A model generated the notes under the pieces. The model searched no databases and had not been told where the DNA came from. It saw only the letters and a program-made list of their open reading frames with translations. The translations under genes were made by a program, and so were the position numbers. From Diphasiastrum complanatum (lineage: Eukaryota; Streptophyta; Lycopodiopsida; Lycopodiales; Lycopodiaceae), in the NCBI GenBank assembly GCA_029204225.1, contig CM055098.1, positions 55,372,282-55,436,281 of the forward strand: a stretch of DNA of 64,000 bases, written 5' to 3'. Shown one piece after another: positions 11,701 to 22,910 of this stretch. How positions within the stretch are numbered: the first letter of the stretch is position 1; every line of letters begins with the position of its first letter.

Positions 11701-11833
11701 CAAGTGGACTGCCGGAGCCCACCGTTGTTTCCTGCCACACAATTTGGATTTTAGTACTGCATGTCTCGATTTTATGGAGAAGGTGCAGTATCATTTAATC
11801 AAGATTCGGTGCGAAGCCAATAAAAGTCCCTAA
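8800..11833 (+). pseudogene. ORF3 of element A: unknown protein with a long coiled coil
   Basis: A degenerate coding region on the same strand as pol. It is mostly in one frame from 8915 to about 10300, then shifted by one from 10309 to 10848, and resumes near 11434-11833. The N-terminal part is rich in Ser, Pro and acidic residues (EIVIPDSPS, FMDMFDDSDPLG). A strong heptad-rich coiled coil follows at 9740-10130 (SSLAQVIQLMLDKKKKMEQR, then LDRELKIAKQHE). Then a conserved Trp/Tyr/Pro-rich part (GEQPAWRITVFEK, VDPYYVPMP) and a C-terminal part (FAKDLTLLASVAT, LPPLAFDPNKPMASK). All are conserved in B. I see no signal peptide or membrane segment, so an envelope role is not supported. Stops occur near 9272, 9362, 9428, 9920, 10217 and 10579. 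I do not recognise the family. Confidence 0.7.
10852..11425. other. Insertion inside ORF3 of A that is absent from B
   Basis: B passes within a few tens of bases from the region ending WPIIISP to the region reading QAYQREYVYSPDP. In A the equivalent points are separated by about 570 bp without coding potential. The boundaries are approximate. No terminal repeats could be fixed by eye; it may be a small non-autonomous transposon. Confidence 0.45.
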
Positions 11834-11874
11834 TAACTGCATATTGTAGGTGTCGTGGGACCGCCACCAATTTT

Positions 11875-11886
11875 GGTGGGGGATAA
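11875..11886 (+). promoter_or_regulatory. Polypurine tract of element A
   Basis: GGTGGGGGATAA abuts the 3' LTR, the expected place for the plus-strand primer. It forms the 3' arm of a short inverted repeat, CCACCAA-TT-TTGGTGG, at 11864-11879. Confidence 0.75.
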
Positions 11887-12655
11887 TATTGGAGGGTTTG
11901 CGGATCTCAAGACAACCCTAACCCTAGTTAATAAGTGAGAGGGATTTGGCACCCTGCGTGTGTAAGTCCAACCCGATGATCACACAGTTATTTGATTGAT
12001 TATTTAAAAGTTAATAAAAGGACTTTAAGCCTTTTTGCGGGACTTTTAATGTCGCAGGGCCTAAATGTCAAGTTAGTGAATAAAGTTGGGTTTCCCTCCA
12101 ATTTTGATGGTTCCCACACTTTTTTAATTTTGAATAAAAAGAGAGGCAAGACTGGACCAATAGGATTCAGAGGCCAGGGTCCTCCTCTCTACTATAAGAA
12201 GGGACCAACTCGAGTTGCTCCTGATGTTCATTTTCTCATTTCAATCAAGCAGATTGGTTCTCTTCAGAAATGAATTGATGAATGTCCTTGCTCTCTATCG
12301 CTTTTCCTCCATCTCTCATGCTTATTTGGATTTTGCTAATTGTTGGATCTGAGTGTTATTGGGATTGTATGTTATTATACTTTTTATGAGAGAGAAAGGG
12401 AGAGATAGAAAGAGTAAGCTATCTCTGTTGTGGATGTGTAGTGTCAAGGGATTGTAAGTGTTAAGGGATGTGTAGTGTTAAAGAGTAGGGTTAATGGATG
12501 TAGAGATAGATGCGAATCCTCCATTCATGTTGAAATCTGAACTAAACTATCGCTCTCATGGGAACGAACCTACGCGTGACAACTAACTCCGTCTTTTTGA
12601 TGCTAGATTGACTAGATCTTGGATTTAGGTTAGGCAAGGAAAGAAACTCACTACA
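11887..12655 (+). repeat. 3' LTR of element A
   Basis: It is 769 bp, colinear with 286-1054. It begins TATTGGAGGG (TA where the 5' copy has TG) and ends CACTACA, followed by the GAATG duplication. Confidence 0.95.
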
Positions 12656-12660
12656 GAATG

Positions 12661-14042
12661 ATAAGGATACTTTGCTATGTCTAGTACTTCACTATCAAAA
12701 TCAACACAAGTAGGTTTAGTCAATATTATATTTGGATCCATTGGAGTATCAATTGGTTTGCAATCAGACATATGAAATTTTTCTAAAATGCCTTTTAGAT
12801 ATGCCTGCTGGCTCAGATAGGTCTTCTTCTAAAGCCTATTTCTAGTAATGTGAATTCCTGCCAAAGAATGGACAGCTCCTAAATCAGTCATGTCAAATTC
12901 CTGTGCCAAAGCACTCTTAGTAGTATGCTAAAGAGAATTGTCGTTAGACAAAATAAATGCATTATCTACGTAAAGAGCTATGTAAACTGAATTGGTGCCT
13001 ATATGATTTGAATAAGCATTACAATGAGCTAAATTATTTGCAAGTCCCAATTGAATGGAATAAGAGTTGATTCTATTGAACCATGCTCTTGCAGCCTATT
13101 TCATACCGTAGATTGCTTTGTGCAGCTTGCACACTTTGTGCTCTTGGCCTTTGACTCCAAATCCTTCCAGTTGGAAGGTATATAGCTCCTCTTCGACGTT
13201 GCCATTGAGAAATGTTGTCTTGACATCCATTTGGTGTATTTCGAGGTCTTCTGCGGCTGCTAACGCAATCAGAGTCCTGTATCTTAATGATAAGACTGAA
13301 ATTTTTTGATAATCCACTCCTTGGACTTTAGTGAATCCTTTAGCCAGCAGCCGTGCTTTCCATTTAGCAATGGAACCATCAAAGTTGATCTTCTTCTTGA
13401 AGATCCACTTGTTGTCTATAACTTTCTTGTGAGTGGAAAAGTCGACCAGTGTCCAGGTCTGGTTCGTCAAAAGTGAGTTGTACTCGCTTTCCATAGCTTC
13501 TTTCCACTTCACGGCATCCTTGGAATTAATTGCTTTGGCTAGGCTCTCTGGTTCTTCTAATGAAGTCCAGAATGATTGAGGTGTGTATCTCTCAGGAACT
13601 GTCCAATTCTGTGAGGATCTGCGAACGTTTGGTTGACCAGGATGTGATGATGCTTCTTCTTGAATTTCTCTAGATCTGTTGGAGCTAGCTTGGTCTAGTA
13701 TAATGACAGGTACTATCGGCTTCTCGGCTTTTATAGCTGTAGTTGCAGGTTCTATAGAAGAAACATTATCGTTGGAAGATTCCATGCTACATAAAATAGG
13801 ATGAAATGACATAGCATCGTTTATCGATGGTTGTTTGAAATCATAGTATGTATGTTCTTGAAATATTACATCCCTAGAGACAAATACTACGTTGGAGGAT
13901 GGATCATAAACTTTATAAGCTTTATGCTCATCAGGATGGCCAATGAAAATACATTTATTTGTCCTATAATCCAGCTTCTTCCTAAGCTGTTTAGGAATGT
14001 GAACAAAACATATACAACCAAAGACTTTTAAATTGCTGACAC
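12661..14042 (-). pseudogene. Ty1/copia remnant D: reverse transcriptase part
   Basis: Minus strand. 13812-13096 carries a linker and the RT fingers: WKEAMESEYNSLLTNQTWTLV, KWIFKKKINFDGSIAKWKAR, then MDVKTTFLNGNVEEELY and VCKLHKAIYGMK. Toward 12661 the frame continues with an active-site box reading LYVDN instead of LYVDD, then SQQAYLKGILEKFHM and CKPIDTPMDPN. Upstream, 13815-14042 has FGCICFVHIPK and the segment before RT. A stop at the GMK-Q position and the D-to-N change make it inactive. Element A splits it at 12660/286 and element E splits it at 14047/16141. Confidence 0.9.
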
Positions 14043-14047
14043 TAGGC

Positions 14048-15250
<1,203 letters not shown>

Positions 15251-15263
15251 TGGTATCAAAGCG
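15251..15263 (+). promoter_or_regulatory. Primer binding site of E (initiator tRNA-Met type)
   Basis: TGGTATCAAAGCG directly follows the 5' LTR. It matches the usual plant copia site TGGTATCAGAGC with one change. Confidence 0.85.
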
Positions 15264-15474
15264 AAATCTCTAATACTTGATATCTTTCGCGATATCAAAT
15301 TCTTTTCAACCTTTCAGTATTAGAGAATTGATTTCCTATTGTTGGCATTACTGCATCTTAGCGTCATAGATATAATCGGCGCTTTACGGCCGATTCCCAC
15401 CACTTATCAGCAATCAATGACAAGGAACCGGGTGGATGCCAGCGGAGATCAGCCAACTGACAATCACAATTTAC

Positions 15475-16140
15475 GACCTAATTTCTTAGTATAAATAGTT
15501 GTTCATATTCATACAATTTTAAGATTATCAAAAGCATTTGAATAGTTAGCTCTCTCTCTCTCTCAAACCTATGAGCTTGAACACTCTTGAGCATTCTAGC
15601 TCACTTCTTAGAGTTGTTTAGAGATTGTTATTGCGCTGCTGCTTATCAGCATTGCGCTTAATTTAGACGTTCTTTTAGCCACTGAGAAATCGCTTAGAGT
15701 GCAAGTGTTGATCCGCAACTTATTGTACTCATTTATATCTGTTACATTTTCATATTGAATCAATACCATCATTTATTGCGTTCAGCTTTGTCTCAGAATG
15801 TATGCGTTTCTGTATTTGTTTTGTGACTAATCATTTGTCTTGTGATTCGCGACTAATTCGTGAATGATTCGTGACGAATTATTTGTATGATAATTCAATG
15901 CTTTATTGTTTGGCTATGTAATCACTATAGTACTGTTGATTTCAAAGTTAGTTACTATGAGATCAAACGTGATTTCTATCACTATTGTTTTGTTTGAAAT
16001 TGATAGGCGTAGTCATGCATTGTGAAAGAGGAAGATAGTTTATTCCGCCATGCACAAAATGTTTTCTTTCTAGACACTCGAATTATTTTCATTCGTTTCT
16101 TTTCGAGTTCGACCTATCTTCACAACACCTCTTTCCAACA
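15475..16140 (+). repeat. 3' LTR of E, 5' part deleted
   Basis: 666 bp homologous to 14494-15250, starting at GACCTAATTTCTTAG and ending CCAACA next to the TAGGC duplication. The U3 half is absent; the join to the leader lies at about 15474. Confidence 0.85.
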
Positions 16141-16145
16141 TAGGC

Positions 16146-16850
16146 TTGTGTCCATGCCACACTTCATGAGGAGTTTTGTTGTTGATGGCTTTGGTGCTGG
16201 ATCTGTTCTGCAAGTAATAGGCTGTGGCAGTAGCTTCTACCCAGAACTTCATAGGTAGGTGTGCTTGATGTAGCATAGATCTAGCTGAGTTGAGAAGAGT
16301 TCGAGTCTTCCTTTCTGCAATTCTGTTTTGTTGAGGTGAATAGGAAGTGGTGAGATATTTTCTAATGCCATGTTCAGCCATGTAGTCGGACATCTCATTA
16401 GAGAGGTATTCACCGCCACCATTAGTTCGAAGTGCCTTCACTTTTGTAGACGTTTGTGTCTCAGCCATGGCCTTGAATCTCTTCAAGCATTCAAAGGCTT
16501 CAGATTTGTGCTTAATGAACGTGATTGTAGACCATCTAGAATAATCATCTATGAAAGTGATAAAATAGATTGCATTTCCTAAGAAAGATCACTATGTACA
16601 AGATCCAATACATGCTTTGTTTTGATGGAATGTGATTTGGAAAACTTGTTTCTAGAGTGTTTGCCATAGACGCATGATTCACAAAAGAAAGATGTCCTAT
16701 CTAATGAAGAAGGGAAACACAATCCATCAGCTAAATTATTACAACGCATATAGGAAAGTGATCTTGTATTCACGTGTCCAAATCGACTATGCCACAAGAT
16801 AGCATTATCATCTAGAAACATACAACGAATGAGTGTTCAGTTTTGAAGCA
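16146..16850 (-). pseudogene. Ty1/copia remnant D: integrase
   Basis: Minus strand. 16821-16579 gives a GAG-pre-integrase region (ILWHSRFGHVNTRSLSYM, then CESCVYGK, part of the zinc finger). 16486-16146 gives the integrase core with RTNGGGEYLSNEM, SPQQNRIAERKTRT and FWVEATATAYYLQNRSSTKA, ending EVWHGHKP at the E insertion. The second Asp of the DDE triad is replaced by Asn (TNGG for SDGG). Upstream gag and protease of D are missing because the A-like gag fragment begins at about 16.86 kb. Confidence 0.9.
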
Positions 16851-16861
16851 AAATCTCAAAC

Positions 16862-17436
16862 TGACACAAAGGTTTTGCCACCTGTGCAATGCATCGTCGC
16901 AAAACAACATTTTGCCCATTCAACTCTCGGATCATATAGCAAAAGATGAACCAACATCAGACCTCTTATCTTTATCACCAGGGAGCATCGAATGCCGCAC
17001 CGCGGTATGGAATGCCAAATAATTAGCAATTCATGGCCTTACCTGCACCACCAGGGCCTCCAACAACCAACTGGCCCATGTGAATTTGATAGCAGCTGAA
17101 CATGAAGCACCACCTCAACCTGAGCACCAACAATGGTACGGTTCAGACGAGACATTTTTCACTCCAGCAATTAACGAGTATTATGTGACCTATGCTGCCC
17201 AACCTCAACGACAAGGTGGGAGAATTTATGGCTGCTATGGTTGTGGCGAATGGCACAAAATTGCGGAGTTTTCTCAAAAGGGCGTATATAACCCCTTTTG
17301 TCGAGAATGCGGTTACGGACATTGCTACAAGAATTGCCCATTCAAGCCTGGAACCAGTGCACCTTGAACTTGATCTCAGTACAACCAACAACAGTTCCAG
17401 GAAGGACGCCATCGAAAAACAACATTTCTAATCTTT
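16862..17436 (+). pseudogene. Element F: gag fragment of an A-like gypsy element
   Basis: It starts within the second zinc knuckle (CHLCNASS) and runs through the spacer into YGCYGCGEWHKIAEFSQKG (CX2CX3HX4-like, last Cys lost) and CRECGYGHCYKNCPFKPG, matching the gag of A at 2850-3320. A stop is present near 17020. It ends abruptly where sequence of the opposite strand begins. Confidence 0.75.
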
Positions 17437-18000
17437 GTACGTCCATGCGAAGCAATCCTTATATTCTCCCTATACCGCACGTAACCTTGTGAATTCAGTG
17501 GGTGTCAACTATTCTCCCACATAGACAAGTTTCTCTTCTTCACCTAGCTCAGCTAAGTTCATTGGTTTTGTTTGTGCAGGTCCTTCGAAGACTTGTTCCG
17601 CTGGTTCTTGATTTTGATTAGGTTCTCTCTATGCTTGTGGCATCATGATTACTACGTCATCTAAGGTATAAAGAAGGTCTTTAGCACCTCGTGAACTGGC
17701 GTTTGCTAAGCATATTGATCTTAGCACGACTTGTAATCTTTGGATTTTTAGTCATCTGTGAGGATGATGATGCCATGTCTGGTTCCATTCGGATTTATTT
17801 CAAGGAGTTTAAAGCTTTCTTTTTCTTTTTCATCAACATAGTTGTATACCTCCTTGAGATCCTTCTTTGGAACTAGACAAATATTCGCTTCGTGATTACG
17901 GATATCGATATCAATAGCTATTGCTTCTTCGGGTAGATCATTCCAATAGATTACACATAGGGCGAATTGCTAGATATTGCTTCTGCTGTTGGAGTTTGAT
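17437..18000 (-). pseudogene. Element F: pol N-terminal fragment on the opposite strand
   Basis: Read on the minus strand it gives LYTLDDVVIMMP, then GPAQTKPMNLAELG and a YKDCFAWTYK end, matching the start of the RT region of A (5097-5330). Upstream is a Lys/Ser-rich linker. Stops interrupt it. With the preceding gag fragment it forms a tail-to-tail arrangement, so the original element was rearranged. Confidence 0.7.
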
Positions 18001-18059
18001 TTTTGGCATTCATGCACTTTGCCTCCTTTTCCAAACAATGCTAATATTACTTTGGGCAC

Positions 18060-18460
18060 AATTCCAAGTCCATGGAAACCTAGGACTCAAGGAGAATGCT
18101 TAAGGAGTGCACTCCGCGGGCCTCCCCTTATTCGCAGCTGCCACACACGCGTCAGGGCGCTGACTGTGCCCTGGGCTGCCTGAGGCGTCCGCCTCCGGCC
18201 GTGAGCTAACGAGCTGCCTGGCGCGTGGGCCTGTTTTCTACGCCTACAAGCCACAGATTGGGCCATGGTTTCTGCCCCTGAGCTGATGCATCAGCGCGCC
18301 CCCGGCCCCATGCATGGTGTTTCCTGCATCCTGCCATTCCCCATCCACGGGTTGCAACCAACAGTCGCCCAACAGCCCAGTCGCACAGTACTAGGAAACC
18401 AGCGCGACCCGCAGCCCACAGCTCCATTCTGAATTTTTGCATTGTTTCTGTAAAGATGAT
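18060..18460. other. GC-rich patch without a recognised gene
   Basis: A locally GC-rich stretch (GGCGTCCGCCTCCGGCC, GCGCCCCCGGCCCC) in otherwise AT-rich DNA, followed by a near-repeat (GATGATGGTGYGCCC near 18455 and 18491). Open frames across it look random. It may be an old LTR; I cannot assign it. Confidence 0.3.
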
Positions 18461-18639
18461 GGTGTGCCCAGGTTAATTGTTTTTGTAGAGATGATGGTGC
18501 GCCCCTCTGCGGCCTCTCATAACATACTATTTCATTCTAATATATAGAGAAGAGTACAATGAACAAGAAAAAAAGAAAAGGCTCAGCCTCGATCCTCTCT
18601 TGGATTAAGCTTAACCAAATAACTTATAGAACACTCTTT

Positions 18640-19510
18640 TATTATGAGATCAAATGCTTACAAAAAAACCTTTCACTAATAGATAAATCATACTGAATTT
18701 GAAATATATGTAGATTTTCTGGAAACTTTGAACACCCAAAATAAATGGCATTTGTTCTTTGGTACTGAACACTTGGTAAAAGAAGATTTTTTTTTGATTT
18801 TGCATTGTCCATAGGTGCACGCTTCGTGCATCATCTTCATGCAATTGGAAACTCTCCATTCATAACCTTGAAGACAAATTCAAAATGTCTTGCTTGGTCA
18901 AGAAACCGTCTCTGCATGGAGTATAGTCCACCTGCCCATTTCTCTTTTGTGCGAGCTTTGATTTGTGCTCATTCATCACCTGATCTGGGGTGGCTTTTTC
19001 GTAAAGTCTACACAACACCTCGTTTTTTCTCCTTTGATAGTTTTCAAGCAAATTGAGCCCTGGTATGCTGTGAGGAGATGTCCATCGCACCATGACATAA
19101 AACTCCACTTATATCCACGTGGCGCCTTTCAAAGAAGCAGACCTCGGCCACCTCGGGCCATTGATAAAACTGTTTGATCGAGAAATTACAACGACAACCT
19201 CTCGACAATCCCTCACCTCTGCTTATAAAACTTCGTCTACTTCCTCGACCACGTTTGGGTCTCAATGACCAGTCCTCTAATGTGGGCTCTACATTTTTAT
19301 GGTCATTTGGCCCAAATGAACACCAATACCTGAAATCATCATCCAAATTTAGAATATGTACGGACATTTAAATCTTCTGAAGTGTTCATTTTTTGATGAA
19401 TCTTTGTGAAGTTCGTTGGTGCCTTTTCGTTTTTTCCCTCTCCATCAATAAAGTCTTGAGTTCGAGAGAATGGGATATAAGCTACTTCGAACTCAACCGT
19501 ACTCCCCTCG
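18640..19510 (-). pseudogene. MULE/FAR1-like transposase-derived fragment
   Basis: Minus-strand frames joined by frameshifts show, in order, a segment reading VAYIPFSRTQDFIDGE, a basic stretch with a Cys pattern (GLSRGCRCNFSIK, RRHVDISGVLCHG), then IPGLNLLENYQRRKNEVL, VDYTPCRDGFLTKQDI and FYQVFSTKEQMPFILGVQ. From memory of plant families, this order resembles the N-terminal part of MULE or SWIM-domain, FAR1-related proteins, upstream of the DDE domain. The catalytic domain itself is absent. At least three frameshifts or stops are present. The family assignment is a recollection, not a search result. Confidence 0.45.
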
Positions 19511-20640
19511 ATTCTTCGTTGTCATTTTTTTCCAATTCAGATGTGTTGAATTGAAATGCCAACTGGTGCTTCTTGGACATCATGGAAAGAAGCTTGTGTG
19601 GCCCTAGATTCTACATATAGTCATTGCAAATTAGATCATCAAACCAAGACAGAAACTAACATTCAATTGAGATAGAAATTTGGATGCCAAGTTATTTGAA
19701 TACGAGCAAGTTACCTTCGTAGGAAGTAACTCGAGCAACAACTTCAATGTTGCAAATGCTATCTTGAATCTCTTGTACCTCTTCAACACCAGAAGTTCTA
19801 GTTTTTGGAAAACAGTAATATGTCGTGATTAAATACAAAGACAACACCTGACCTTCTTTGAGCACCAGGGTCCCAGTGCGTGCGGAAAACTTTTTTTTCA
19901 ACCTAACACAAAACGTATTAATTTTTTTTTTGTAGGTTTTTTTAACAATTGATGGGCCAAAAGCCTACGATTCTATATGGAGAAGGCTTAAAAAAAAAAA
20001 AATCTTTCAAGAAGGCTTTGATAAAAGTTTGGCTCATTGTTCGGTAAAGTTAGCAAGTATAAGAATGGAATCGACATCTTTTTCCAAAAATCGACTGTGT
20101 AAAAAAATTATTGGAAATTAACTTTCAAAAAATCGACAACATTTTTTAGATGCAAGCAAAATTTTGTTTAATGTTTTCAAATGCAAGAAATTTAAACCTT
20201 ATGTTACATAGCTTTATTAAGCCAATAGAATTAGTTATTAATGTAAATTTGTAATATTTTGCCAGAAGCAAATTGAGATGCAAGATTCAAAAGAGAAGAT
20301 TTTTAAAAAATCGACTTCTTCTAAAAAACCACAAGAAATTAGGGTGATGCAATAATGAATATCAAAATGTTAAAATTTTACATTTTGATTTTAATAATGA
20401 TGAAGAAATACTTGTATGATTTTTGTATTTTAAAAGAAGTAAAATGAAATGCATTTGTTAACACTTTATTATGGGCCAGTCAAATAATGTATTTAAAGCC
20501 TAGAGCCATACTAATCATTTCTAAAACCTTAAACCAAAAAAAATTTATATGAAAATAAAAACCTATAATCTAATTTTTGATAGGCTCATAACTTGTAAGT
20601 GCTCAAACATGTAGGTTATGAGAACTTATGAAAATTTTCT
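19511..20640. other. AT-rich stretch without a recognised gene
   Basis: A short minus-strand frame (19692-19901) is open but resembles nothing I know and lies upstream of the MULE-like fragment. The remainder is AT-rich with A and T runs. Confidence 0.3.
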
Positions 20641-20649
20641 TAGTAGGTG

Positions 20650-20745
20650 AATAGTAACGCTTGCCCGCCCAACGACGGGCAAATTCAAATTTGAGGGCGA
20701 CGGGCCCATGCCCGTCCCCGCCCCTGCTCGTGCCTCTGTTGTAAC
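20650..20745. other. GC-rich quasi-palindromic patch, possible hAT-type end
   Basis: CCCGCCCAACGACGGGC followed by GGGCGACGGGCCCATGCCC and CCCCGCCCC resembles the GC-rich subterminal repeats of plant hAT elements. No partner terminal repeat or 8-bp duplication was found, so this is only a suggestion. Confidence 0.2.
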
Positions 20746-21057
20746 TCATGAAATACATTTGAAGTTACGGATTGTTTTCCATATACCCTAATTATGCAAA
20801 CGTTACTCGTTGGATCTTGAAAGCATTTGCTGATGCTCACTATGTATGCAATTAATAATGCTAGGAGTTCAGCTCACATGTTTGATCAAAATCCTACTCC
20901 TGTTCATGTTTCTGCTTGTTTGCTAGAATTCACGAGCAAGAAATGGAATAATCTACTTTATTTATGATGAAAGCTGCAATTGTGAGGTAGGATCTTTGTA
21001 CCTCCTTTTTGCTTCTATTCCATGTAAGCCAATGTGTCAAGCGTGTATATCTTTGAT

Positions 21058-21648
21058 CTAAGGGATCTTCTTGCATAGCTGAGAAAGTTGCAAATTATGA
21101 GCAATGCTTTCTGGAGAAAGAATGTTGGCACAGACAAAGGCAACAAGAAATGCAAGGCCTGGTTCATACCCTGCTCTGGTGGCCGTAAGAATTTTTTTGT
21201 CACTGAACCAACAATGAGGTGGAGTGACAATGCAACCGAACATGCAGCTGTCATATGATTGCAGCTTGGAGCACCCCTTCAAAATCATATCCATGGCTAT
21301 GGGAAAAGAAAGTCCATCTTTATCTTTGAAAACGTATTGTGCTTCATTGATCTTTTTCTGTGGCTGTATTAAGCTTTTACCAGGACCTCCGATTACTTTC
21401 TGGATAATCCATCCTTTGCTTGAGATTTCCAGGAGGCCAAGCGGCTCTTCCATGTAGCGATCACGGTAAAATCCAAGTCTAACAGAGAACTGCCACTCAC
21501 GCCGTTTCCAGAGCACCATGGGAGTGTCTCTGGATTGCTCGATGTAGTTTGAGTTTGTCCAGTAAATTTCTGAGTGTAAGTCAGGCGATATGCCGTGCTC
21601 CTCGTATCCTGTAGTCCGATAAGCTCTATTTTGATGGTAGGCTGGCAA
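21058..21648 (-). CDS. Possible last exon of an unknown plant gene
   Basis: A 196-codon open stretch ending in a stop at 21058. The protein looks real rather than random: PMVLWKRREWQFSVRLGFYR, LGLLEISSKGWIIQKVIGG, then a Cys/Trp-containing end with AFVCANIL. No membrane segment or catalytic motif is recognised. A second frame upstream on the same strand (to about 21734) also reads well, which suggests a frameshift or an intron near 21640. It lies 1.3 kb downstream of the MGNCC exon on the same strand, so the two may belong to one gene; the intervening exons were not resolved. It could be a pseudogene. Confidence 0.4.
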   Translation of the reverse strand: MPAYHQNRAYRTTGYEEHGISPDLHSEIYWTNSNYIEQSRDTPMVLWKRREWQFSVRLGFYRDRYMEEPLGLLEISSKGWIIQKVIGGPGKSLIQPQKKINEAQYVFKDKDGLSFPIAMDMILKGCSKLQSYDSCMFGCIVTPPHCWFSDKKILTATRAGYEPGLAFLVAFVCANILSPESIAHNLQLSQLCKKIP

Positions 21649-21734
21649 ATGACACCAACAGAGTACATCTCCTTCGTCTGAAAATGGTGCTCGCCTAGAG
21701 TCACGTACAGATTACAAGGTCGTATCAGAACCAA

Positions 21735-22910
21735 TAGTATTACCGAGAAGATTTTGTCAGTACTTAATCACCAAAAAGATAAGTAGGAACATAAGCAGAT
21801 AATTTTCCGTATAGAATAAAGTGTGATTTTTTTTCACAGCCTCAAGGAAAAGAAACATCGAGTAACATCTTCAACTAAGTGTTAAGGGTGCCTAAGATGT
21901 TACGAAACCCTTTTATATGAAGATTCCCTTACGAGCTTCTACAAGTCAGGCGCTTCTTGTTTCACTCAACATGTGAAAGTTAGCAGTTCTTGATCAGTAC
22001 TCTTATTTTTCTAAAGGATATAAATGTTGCACCCTGCTCGCATCCAGGATGTCGTCGTGGATTTCTAATCCTACTAATGAGATTTATTTGTTATCATTCA
22101 GTATTGACTGTTACCCAGCCTCTAATCAAGTTGCGAACATTATGAAGTCGCAACGTCGCAACTCCTGGAATTCACATAGAAATGAAGTGCACTACATAGA
22201 TGAGAAGAAAATACCAGCTTCCCGGAAACCTTATGTTTTCCCAATTAACTTAAGACTTGGAAATTGTTTAAAAGAATGGGGCGTTTGCACGCAAAGCCGC
22301 TAAAGTACGTTCGAAAGTGATTTTACCTGTAAAGCAAGAGCTAGTTGAACGTACTGACCTCAAAGCAAGAATTTGATTTCACTAGGAGTTTTTTAACTTG
22401 TTTGTCCCTAATTTGAGTGACAGTTTAAGTCTTATTAATAGCCTTTGCTATTGCATCTCCATCCTACTGTTCCTCTGATCAGGCTACAAAGTTGCAGAAC
22501 CATAGATTTTCAGAAGTATGCACCTGCTCAATGAAAGACGAAGAATATAAGTTGAACGAGGTGAGGTCATCTAGTGAAACTATCGCTTAAATGGTTTCAT
22601 AGAAATGTAAGTGTTATAAGCTTTGCAGATTGAAGTTTTCAGAGAGCGGGATCGAGCACTTGGAATGTGCATTGTGTACGATAAAATGGGACGGTTGTTC
22701 CATAGTTTTTTTGCTTCTTGATGTTTCATTCAAACAAATTCTTGCGAAATCCTTGAGCTTCCAGAGAATGTTGGAAAACAGTCTCTGACATATCTAGTAA
22801 GTCGGTAACGTTAGACACTCATGTAGTTAGAACTCTCAATGAGATACACACGATCTTTGCTACCTCAAAGGTACTGAATCATGAAAAAGAATGAAGAAAA
22901 ATAGTGTTAC
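21735..22910. other. Unresolved interval between two candidate exons
   Basis: Probably introns of the gene proposed at 21058-23137, but no exon with clear splice sites was confirmed. A plus-strand segment near 22629-22712 reads like protein (EVFRERDRALGMCIVYDKMG) behind an AG acceptor; see the rejected list. Confidence 0.3.

Larger units (their letters stand above)
286..12655 (+). mobile_element. Ty3/gypsy LTR retrotransposon A (Athila/Tat type), full length with a third ORF
   Basis: The element is 12,370 bp, bounded by two 769-bp LTRs and a GAATG target duplication. Order: 5' LTR, tRNA-Asp-type primer binding site, 1.2-kb leader, gag, protease, RT, RNase H, integrase, 0.8-kb spacer, a large ORF3, purine tract, 3' LTR. 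The RT-RNase H-integrase order is that of Ty3/gypsy. The tRNA-Asp primer site, large size and extra ORF downstream of integrase fit the Athila/Tat group. By eye the LTRs differ at about 28 positions with no indels, mostly transitions. Every coding domain has stops or frameshifts, so the copy is not autonomous. It is inserted into copia remnant D. B at 48067-61146 is a relative. Confidence 0.92.

Noticed and set aside
286-12655. Idea that A must have moved as an already dead copy because its ORFs have many stops
   Set aside because: With about 28 differences per 769-bp LTR pair, several stops in 6-7 kb of coding sequence are expected from decay after insertion, so no special explanation is needed.
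22629-22712. Plus-strand exon-like segment (EVFRERDRALGMCIVYDKMG) behind an AG
   Set aside because: The frame is protein-like, but no partner exons or clear donor were found and it is antisense to the better-supported MGNCC exon. Left open, not annotated.
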